Below are positions 49,201 to 59,200 of a stretch of 64,000 nt of DNA, piece by piece. Origin of the DNA: Dermatemys mawii (lineage: Eukaryota; Chordata; Testudines; Dermatemydidae); NCBI GenBank assembly GCA_007922305.1, contig ML677364.1, positions 16,762,260-16,826,259 on the forward strand, read 5' to 3'. The stretch's first letter is position 1. Each line of letters opens with the position of its first letter. The position numbers and the translations under genes were made by a program. The notes below the pieces were generated by a model. It saw only the letters and a list, made by a program, of their open reading frames with translations, searched no databases and was not told the origin of the DNA.

Positions 49201-52200
49201 GGACCATGCCTGGGTGAAGCCTTCGCCCTTCCGCTCACAAAGATTATGAAGGGCACAGCATGTGGAAATAACCGCGGAGATACTACCCTCGGCCAAATCT
49301 AGCCTCCCATAAAGACAACGCCAGCGCGCCTTGAGACGCCCAAAAGCACACTCCACAGTCATTCGACAACGGCTAAGCCTGTAGTTGAACCTTTCCTGAC
49401 TGCTCTCCAGGCTCCCTGTGTACGGTTTCATGAGCCAGGGCATTAAAGGGTAAGCAGGGTCACCAAGAATCACTATGGGCATTTCCACTTCCCCCACGGG
49501 GATCCTCTGGTCTGGGAAAAAAGTCCCGCCTTGCAGCTTCATGAACAGGCCGGTGTTGCGGAAGATGCGTGCGTCATGCACCTTTCCAGACCAGCCAGCG
49601 TTAATGTCAGTAAAACGCCCACGGTGATCCACAAGCGCCTGGAGAACCATGGAGAAGTACCCCTTTCGGTTAACGTACTCCTCAGCTAGGTGGGCGGGCA
49701 CGAGAATGGGTATATGGGTCCCATCTATCGCCCCACCACAGTTAGGGAAACCCATTTCTTCAAAGCCAGCCATGATGTCATGCACGTTATCCAGAGTCAC
49801 GATTTTTCGTAGCAGGATGCGATTAATGGCCCTGCACACTTGCATCAGCACAACTCCAACGGTCGACTTTCCAACCCCAAACTGGTTGGCCACCGATCGG
49901 TAGCTGTCTGGGGTAGCCAGCTTCCAGATCGCGATAGCCACCCGCTTCTCCACCGGGAGGGCAGCTCTCAGTCTGGTGTCCTTGCGCCGCAGGGCAGGGG
50001 CGAGTTCAGCACACAGTCCCATGAAAGTGGCTTTTCTCATTCGAAAGTTTTGCAGCCACTGCTCGTCGTCCCAGACTTGCATGACGATGCGATCCCACCA
50101 CTCTGTGCTCGTTTCCCGTGCCCAGAAGCGGCGTTCAACAGCCGTGAGCATGTCTGTTAATGAGACAAGCAGCTTTGTGTCGAATGCATTCACCGCTTCG
50201 ATCTCGTCTTCAGAATCATCACTGTCATCCTGCATGTCAAGGAATAACTCCACTGCACACAGAGATGTGCTGGCGACAGTCGTCAGCATGTTCCTCAGCA
50301 GTTCTGGATTCATTGCAGCACTCGACAATGGAAGACGGAGCGTGCCTTGCTGAAACCCTTGAAAGATGGCGCCGGAGGTGGAAGGAAACACAGGGATTGC
50401 TGGGATATGCCAAAAAGCATCATGGGTAGTTCAAACAGGATATAGAATGCCCCGCAAGTGACGCCCCCCCTACCACAAGCCATTGCGCCAGATCAGGAAG
50501 AGGTGTACTGTGGGATACCTACCCTAATGCGCTGCTCTTAATGCTGTATTAAGTGCCGCAAATGTGGCCATGCTATAGCGCTGGAGCAGCTCAGTGTGGA
50601 CATACAATAGCGCTATTATTATTGCTGTATAAGGCGAGCGCTATAAGCAATAGCGCTATAATTTTGTAAGTGTAACCATACCCTAAGCTCCCAATAGCAG
50701 ATTCAGTAGGTTTACATGCAACTAAGCATGACTTCCTCAGAACCTTTGTCTCTAGATTAAGTTCCTGATTCAGTAAAGCATTAAGGCTCATTGACTTCAA
50801 TGCAGACTAAGCATATGCTTAAATGCTTTGTTAAACTTGCATTAGGTAATTATGGCCAGTGGAGGCTATCAGTCTTTAATGCTGAGCAGCATTTCTACCT
50901 CCAGCAGCATTAAAGCTGAACAGGCAACTTGAGGTTTGTAGTTTAGACCAGGGGTAGGCAACCTATGTCATGCGTGCCAAAGGTGGCATGAGAGCTGGTT
51001 TTCAGAGGCACTCACACTGCCTCGGTCCTGGCCACCGGTCCGGAGGGCTCTGCATTTTAATTTAATTTTAAATGAAGCTTCTTAAACATTTTTAAAACCT
51101 TATTTACTTTACATACAACAGTTTAGTTCTATATTATAGACTTACAGAAAGAGACCTTCTAAAAATGTTAAAATGTATTACAGGCACGTGAAACCTTAGA
51201 GTGAATAAATGAAGACTTGGCACACCGCTTCTGAAAAGTTGCCGACACCTGGTTTAGACAATAGCTAAGGCTACGTTTTAGTCATGGGTATTTTTAGTAA
51301 AAGTCACGGACAGGTCACGGGCAGTAAACAAAAATTCATGGCTTGTGACCTGTCCATGACATGTACTATATACCCGTGACTAAATCTTGGGGTAGGGTGG
51401 GAGCCCGGGGGCACCATGGGTACTCGGGGTCGGGAGGGGGCAGGACCCCCGCAAGTGCTGTAGAATGGGAATAACTATTTATATCTCCCTCACAGTGTGA
51501 GGTAAGATAGAGCCCTGAAGTGGGACTGGGATCCCGTGGGTCCCACAGGACCTGCTGTCATAGCAGGAGGGAGTAAAATGTGTTTTGTTGGGGCCTGGTT
51601 GGGGGGGGGAAAAAACAGACTGCAATAATTTGTGGGAAAACATTAAATCTCATCCGTTTGTCATAAATGGAATTTCAAGAATGTAAAGGAAGTTTTTTTA
51701 TTTTTTTTATTTTCAATAAAGGTTTTAATATTTAAATTTAAGCAAGAGATAGAAAGAGATTTGGTGTCTATTATAACAGGAATTTAAGTATTTTTAACAT
51801 GGTTTAAGCAAGATCTGTTTTATACTTCTAGTGGTAAAAATTGTGTCTGAATTCTGTTTATATATATACAATATATTAACTGACCATTTTTGTGTGTGTT
51901 GCTGTTGGGGATTTATTTTAGTAGCATGGAAGAGTGTCTCTCTCTTGCAGGATTTGCAGAATCTAAGGCTTTTGCAGGTGGGAGCAGGATAAAAATGCAA
52001 GAAAGAATGCAGGCGTGGGTGAAAGTGGGTATTTGGGAAGCGGGACTGGAGCAGGATTAAAAAAATAGTCCCATGCAGGGCTCTAGTGTAAGGTTCAGTT
52101 AATATTTGTAAAGTATTTGGATAGGATAAATGCTTTATTAGTGCTCAGTATCATCTATTTACCTGAACAGGTAAACTCCCATACTCCATCTCAAAGACCA

Positions 52201-55200
52201 GCAGCTTTGAAGTCTTCCCATAGAGATTCCATTTATTGAGATTGTGAGCACTGCCAGTCAAAAAGGAAAGGAAATATCACACTAAAATAATCATAAAGAG
52301 AAGAGATAAAAGCTACTGTTTGTAACAGTCTCATTTCTCCCTACATGCAACTTGCTCCTGAAGAAATGATCACAGCTACCAATGAGATTATGCTTTTATT
52401 TGGTGAAGAGAGGCCGATAACCTTCACAGTGATTTATATGGGGAAGTAAGAAAAATCATACCCGTGAGTATAAAAAATAAAATGTATCCTCTTTTTGCCA
52501 GCATCTGATGGTTTCAATGAAAACTAATTGACAAACACTGCACACAAAAATTAAACTAGTTTTCCATGTGCTGCATCCATTTGTGCACTATGATTCATAA
52601 AATTAATCTGGAAATAAATGACCTCCATCTATGTCGACTCTGTGTTGGCAGGTAAAGCACAGGAATCTTCCTACAGTTTGATGACACATGTTAAAGGTGG
52701 TCATAATTTGTTTCCTCTACAATGAAATCTGCTAGTATAACCAGAAAATGGGAAATACAGTTTAGTACAGCCTAATATTAATTATAGCTGTTAGCCTGTT
52801 GTTTCAGTAGTTATCACTGAGTCTAGTTCCTGCTACAAAAATGCAACTTGCATGAGCTAAAGGAATGGGAATACGCAGAAGGAACCTGAACTTCTACACT
52901 TTTTCAGCACAAACCAGGAATGTTCCCTCCAAACACTCATCCAGTAGAAGCTCAAAGTTAAGAACTGACCAGTCAACCACACACCTCATTTGGAACTGAG
53001 AGTACGCAATCAGGCAGCAGCAGAGACAAAAAACAAAAAGCAAACAGTACAGTACTGTGTTAAACATAAACTACTAAAAAAATAAAGAGAAAGCAGCATT
53101 CCTCTTCTGTATAGTAATGTTTCAAACATTCAGTTATAAACCTTTGAAAGAACCACCATCACATTTTGTTCAGAGTTACAGACATTTCCGAGTTATGAAT
53201 AACCTCCATTCCTGAGATTTTTGTAACTCTGAGGTTCTACTGTACTTCCCAAAAGAGATCTCAGGCTTCATGCCTTAAACGGTATTTGGAGCAACAGGGA
53301 ATCTCAGCAATGCAAGATGAAGAGGAAGTTACCCCTAACCCATGGCCTAATTCTGCCACACTCTGTAGTATCTTACTTGGTGAGAAGTCTCAGTAAAGTC
53401 ATTGTAAGATCCTATTCCAGGTGAGTAAGGGGTGCAGAACTGAGTCACTAGTGAACAAGCAAAAGCACTCTGCACTACATGAGAGCAGGGCTTCAGAGAC
53501 TTACTCTTTGAAAGATGGAGACCAGACTAATTAGAGTTAACCTATTGTGCCTGCTATCAAACATACCATACACCTCTTACCCTACACGCTGATTGCCAGT
53601 CTCGATACTGAGGTAGCTCAGATGGTATCTAGCTAAGAGGCAGGACACAGAAACAGCCCAAAGGAAAGGGCCTACATGCAGACAGCGATATCCCGATCCC
53701 ATAAGCAGTCCATGTGCAGACCTCCGATTGACTTCATCACTGCCACTCAAGTCCTACTAGTAAGTTCAAAAAGAATTCTTTGTTCCGAGAGCCTGCCAAC
53801 TTTAGGAGAGTCTAGAAACTGACAGGAAAAAGTACTTGTGATAAAAGGAATTCCACCTGACCGTTCTATGCACAAACATCACACCTAGTGAGTATTTTGA
53901 TTCTTTTAAGTAAGCTTGATTAGCCAGCCAACCAACAGCAATTCCTGCTTTTATAACAGCTCGGTGAGGTTACAGTGTGCTAACGGTATAGGAGAGGAAG
54001 GCAGTAATCATGTAAACAAACATCTCACTTATGAAAAGCAGCTATTCTTCTCAAAGTGGAATATATTCGGCAAATTCCTTCTTCATCTGTGCAAAGACCT
54101 TCTCCCTAAATCACACGAGTTAAGAAAGAGAACAGAATGAATAGAGGTGTTGTGGGCCAGCTGTTAGCTTCTCTACTAACCATGGGCTTGAATTAGACTT
54201 CGTCTCAGTTTTGGGAACCATTTGCCCTTCAACTATGTTCCCAAGACCCCTCTCTAAGACAAAGTATAAAGTACAAGGGCTGGAAAGAAGTTATATGTCT
54301 GGGAAATGCCATGCTGCTACCCTCACATTATAAAATCCTCATAACTGAACACCCCACAGCTGTCTTTAGTGTCTTGGTTAATAAAAACTACAAAGCAGTC
54401 TAATGCAGATTTTCTCACATTGTGGTGTGTGGTCACTGTTGACCCATCAAGCACCTGCTAGTGGTCTGCAGAGAGCTAGCTACTCACATAGTGCTGGCTC
54501 TCCTTGTTTTCAGCTGCCAAGTCACAAAGATAGCTAAAAATACATTAAATACTTTCCTAATATTACTTTCCCATATATGCAATTGCTGTAGTTTCCACAA
54601 GGATACAACAGAATCACAAATGGCAAAGGAAGTCCTCCTTCCAATCAAGAATTAGATGAGAGGGATTCCATGAGACAACCTCTTTACTTAGCTGTAGTCC
54701 ACACTACTCAAGAACCCCAGTCGACCTCTTACAAGCTTATTTCTAATTTTAAAATGTACTCACACATTGGAATAGATGTCTATTTAAACTGCCAAAATAA
54801 ATCCAATACGATTTTTTTTGGCCTGATACATTTACAGTATCCCAGCACCCAATAAAAATCCACTTGTCTGAACTCCTATACTATGGCATGACACCTGTTA
54901 GTGATGGCACAGTTCATCAGCTAAAGGCTCCTGTTGTTGAAATCAGCCAGCAAGCTATTCATATCTCCACCGGCTGTTTCTGCTTTTGAGAACTAATGAA
55001 AAATTTGGAGAGACACTCGGCAGTGCTCCTTCCAAAAAGCAAAAGCTACTTTGAAGTCACAAAAGCTACTTTAATGTGATCTAATAGTACCTACAGAATT
55101 ATCTTTTAAAAAACCCCTCAAACAGCAGCAAAGTTATAAAGAGCTTTTTGATTACTGCCAATATGTACAAATGTAGAATTATACCTATTCTAAAATACTC

Positions 55201-56212
55201 CATATCTAACAAACCCACCTCATTCACAATAGTGCTAAGATGGGCATTTTCAAATAGCAACATTAACCCTCTGTAACTCAGGGGTAGAATATCCACTGAT
55301 GCTCTGGCCATAAGAATCCACATGATACAGCATGTCCAGAAATCCCATTCCCTAGTGTCATAGACGACACCATCCCTTCTCGTCCCTTCTTCCTGCCAGA
55401 ACACAATTTTCACTCCTTTAAAATGAAAGCATACAGCTCTTTCAGAGTATTCAGACTGCCTCTGTAAGCTTTGCTCTCCCCAAGCAAAGAAAAACCAGTA
55501 TATTACCAGTCTTCACATCTTTCCCTTGCATTTATTTCATTTTCATCCTGAAATGTTTCATGTAGTTCTACCTCCGGTTACACGCACCTCGCGCCAAAAG
55601 TCAGCCAGCAGCTCATTAAGTTTGTCCACCAACTCGTCTATCAGCTGAGTTCTGGCAAGATCCGCCCTTCTGTGGATGGCCAGTTCTTCTTTGCAGAGGA
55701 CATAATACATCCTGGAGCAAGCCTCAAGGACATCCATGTCCGAATGTTCGGCTACAATGTTTTTCGCCACTTTCAGCAAAGCATCCAAGTGCTGCAAGTG
55801 ATCATGACGATACAGTCAAGTCAAAGTTATGCCTATTTATGTTTATGCCTTTTTTTACTTTACACACGTGAAAACAAAATAAATGCCCATTTGGGAAGGA
55901 TGGGCAGGGATTACAGGACAAGATTTTGTTTGTTGCTCTAGGTCTCATAACAGACCTTTTTTACTGTCACATAAGAATGGTTATACCGAGTCAGACCAAT
56001 GGTCCATCTAGCCCAATGTCCTGTCTTCCAATAGTGACCAGTGCCAGATGCTTCAGAGGGAATGAACAGAACAGCAATTATTCAGCAATCCATCCCTCGT
56101 CGGTCCAGCTTCTGGTAGTCAGAGGCTTAAGGACACCTAGAGCATGGGGTTGTGCCCCTGATCATCTTGGCTACTAGCCAACAATGGACTATTCCTCCTT
56201 GATCTGATCTAC

Positions 56213-56246
<34 letters not shown>

Positions 56247-59200
56247 TTATACTTTTGGCCTACACAACATCCCCTGGCCACAAGTTCCACAGGTTGACTG
56301 TGGACTGTATAAAGAAGCACTTCCTTATGTTTGTTTTAAACCTGCAGCCTAGTACATCCCCAGTTCTTGGGTTATGTGAAGGCGTAAATAACACTCCCTA
56401 TTCTTTTTCTTCACACCAGTCAAGCTGTTATAGACCATTATTATATCCCACCTCCCTATGCTGTATCTTTTCTAGGTTAAATAGTCCCAGTTTTTTTAAT
56501 CTCTCCACATACAGAAGCTGTTCCACACCTCTAATCATTTTTGTTGCTCTTCTCTATCCTTTTTCCAATTCTAATACATCTTTTTTGAAATGGGGCGACA
56601 AGAACTGCACACAGGATTAAAGATATGTGTGTATCCTGGATCTATATAGTGGCATTAAGGTATTTTCGGTCTTATTGTCTATCCCTTTCATTCCCCTTAC
56701 ATTCTGTTAGCTTTCTTGACTGTGGTTGCAAACTGACCAGATGTTTTCAGAGAACTATCCACAATGACTCCAAGATCTTCTTGAGCGATAATGGCTAATT
56801 TAGATCCCATCATTTTGTATGTATAGTTCTATCCCTTAGTATCTTCCTAAAACCTTAATTACCTATTTCAGCCCCAAGTCTAGCAGCACACATGACTCTA
56901 AATAATAATAGTAGAAGAGACCGAGGGGGAAGAGGGCAAAGAAAGGACCCTCTAGACACAAGGCTGCCTGCTGCAGTAACAAAGATGAAGCATGTTTCAG
57001 AACTCCCATCATTCTGTGGTCGGCTATTCCCATGAGTGGGTCACTGACAGAATTGTTTGTTAACAGAAACAGATAGCACATTTCTGCCACATTGTTACTG
57101 CTTTATTGCCCCCCATCAGCTAATCTTTTGTGCTGGAAGTACATGGAGGTGATTTTTCCCTTGCCTTGTTCTGGATATTTACAGGGGGTTAATTTGTGCA
57201 ATCCACTCCACTTACATATGGGCTTTGCTATTTCAAGGATTTCGTTCTTCCATTCCTGAATTCCACCCCCCCTCCACATACAGATATACTATCCCCATTC
57301 TTCTCTTTGCAGTTACTATCCTCCCATAGCAGCTGATAAGGGAGACAGTCTCCAATGAGAATGCAACCTCATTCTGCAGTAAGCTGCTGGAAGATGCCAA
57401 CTTGGATACATGTTGTAACTCCCCCTCCTGCTCTCAACCCAACAAGAGGTCAAGAAGCAAGAAGAATTAGTTTATTCCCAAAGCTGGGCCTCCTGCACAA
57501 AGCCATAAATCATTATCCACCGGGGCCTTACGCCAACCTTTCTATATTCATACAGACAAATGTTAAAGCATTTCCCTGATGGCCTCACTTCAAATATGAA
57601 AGGTTTCGACGAGGTATAAGTATTTTTTCATGTCCCAACAGTCTCCTGGCTGTAACAAGTCTCACTGCTCCCTGTAAATTGTCTCATAAATTTGTTACAT
57701 TTCATGCACACCCAACTGCCCCAATTCCTATTCACCTTCTCCAGACGTCCAGTACTGTAAACATCTAAATCATAATACTGGGGAATTTGCAGGAGGTTCG
57801 CCACTTTTTCAGCATCTGCTGAATACTGCAAAGGGAAACAGGATATGAGTGTGCTGCAGGAATTTTAATGAAATAGTTAACATGTGCTCATGGAACAGTT
57901 GCCACTTACCTTTGCCAAGAGCTGAGGAAGCACCACAATAAAGTGCTCTGTAATTCTGGTACAATCTTCCAATTGAACTTTCTTCTCTTTCGCTGACAGG
58001 ATCTACAGACAGAGCAATCCGCTTCAATGATAAAATACTCTTGGAGTTGACTGGAATTTTACACCTCCCCCAAGGTTAACTTTGCATATTAATATAGCTT
58101 TCAGTAACACAAACCACCTGGCTGATGCAAAGAATTTTTCCCCCTATGGGATTTCTCCCCCCACCCCCTTTTTTTAAAAAAAAATAAAATACTTGAGTTA
58201 GTGTTGAACAACCAGAGTGCTGTCTGGATGTAGGCTGCTTTATAACGACATCTACTGATGGATAAAATGGTCACCGTGTGTTCCTCTAAAAGCTCATCTT
58301 ATTCAATATCCACTGACAAGATGTTTTGACTCAGGGTTGGAAGGCAATGTGCTTGTCTTGAAAAAAACAATGCTGCTCTCTTTCTGCCAACGTACCTGTG
58401 GCTAGGAAAGTGCTTTTGGCAAAGCATGCAGGGAGGACAAATTTGATTGCAATATAATAAATATATTAGAATAAAACCCACTGACCTTCTTGGCTGCTCC
58501 TCTGCCCACAGGAGGATGACCTTCAGCAGCTTCTCGAACAGTCACTAAGATTATTTCAATGAGGGCGCTTTCCTGGGCATCATTCAATGCTGTAAGCAAA
58601 TCATCGTCTCTTCAGTGTCTCACAAAACAAAAGTAAAGATGCAGGGATGGCTAATGAGGAGAGTCTACTCATTCCTCCAAACACTTGGGGGTAGAGAGAA
58701 ATACTGCTAACAAACTGCCGAAAGTTTGCTAAGTCCAACCTGAATGTGAACTGAAATTATTTTCTGTTACACAATGTAAAAAGAGCAACAGTTTCTTCTA
58801 CAGCACCTTTGGGAGTTACCTAAAAATATCTTTAAAAAATCTAGGCCTATGTGCTTTGATCCCATGGCAAAGAACTGCCTCTAGTTCTGCCACAATAAAC
58901 AGTGTTCAAGGCATTTTCTGCATAAAACTAAACCCTCTAAAATATTTGATTTCTGAAAATGACATTAAATTCAACTCAGCATCTTCCTTTACAGTGGTGA
59001 ACATCAGCTCCACACTACTCTGTTTCAATGAGATTTAGGTTCCTTAACTCAGCCATGAAAACCAATATGCCCTTAGAAATGAAAAAGGTAGATTAAGATT
59101 TCTGAACACAAAGGAACCTGTATGTAGCAAAGTCTTTTTTCTTCTCAACTTATAGTGAAGTTATTCTGTGTGATTCACTACAACCACAGCTACAATACAT

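Larger units (their letters stand above)
46327..50683. mobile_element. PIF/Harbinger transposon with two open genes
   Basis: A 4.36-kb element in an intron of the STAG3-like gene. Left end (46327) GGCCATGGTTACAC and right end, reverse-complemented, GGGTATGGTTACAC form imperfect terminal inverted repeats. TTA precedes the left end and TAA follows the right end, where Harbinger elements normally show a 3-bp TWA duplication. It encodes a - strand DDE transposase (49072-50313) and a + strand two-exon Myb/SANT-like protein (46795-48843). This convergent two-gene layout is typical of Harbinger, where the Myb-like partner helps nuclear import and DNA binding of the transposase. Both frames are free of stops, so the copy is young or little decayed. 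Confidence 0.9.

Noticed and set aside
53350..53440. Second candidate for the missing STAG exon ending before gtaagata
   Set aside because: The stretch is a common interspersed sequence (ttactcacctggaatag type) with no upstream frame.
55099..55413. 104-codon - frame next to a STAG exon
   Set aside because: No STAG similarity, no splice sites in phase; ordinary intron.
55507..55547. 41-base candidate for the missing STAG exon ([13 protein letters not shown])
   Set aside because: Its phases fit, but it would leave an intron of only 40 bases, too short for vertebrate splicing, and the residues do not match STAG proteins.
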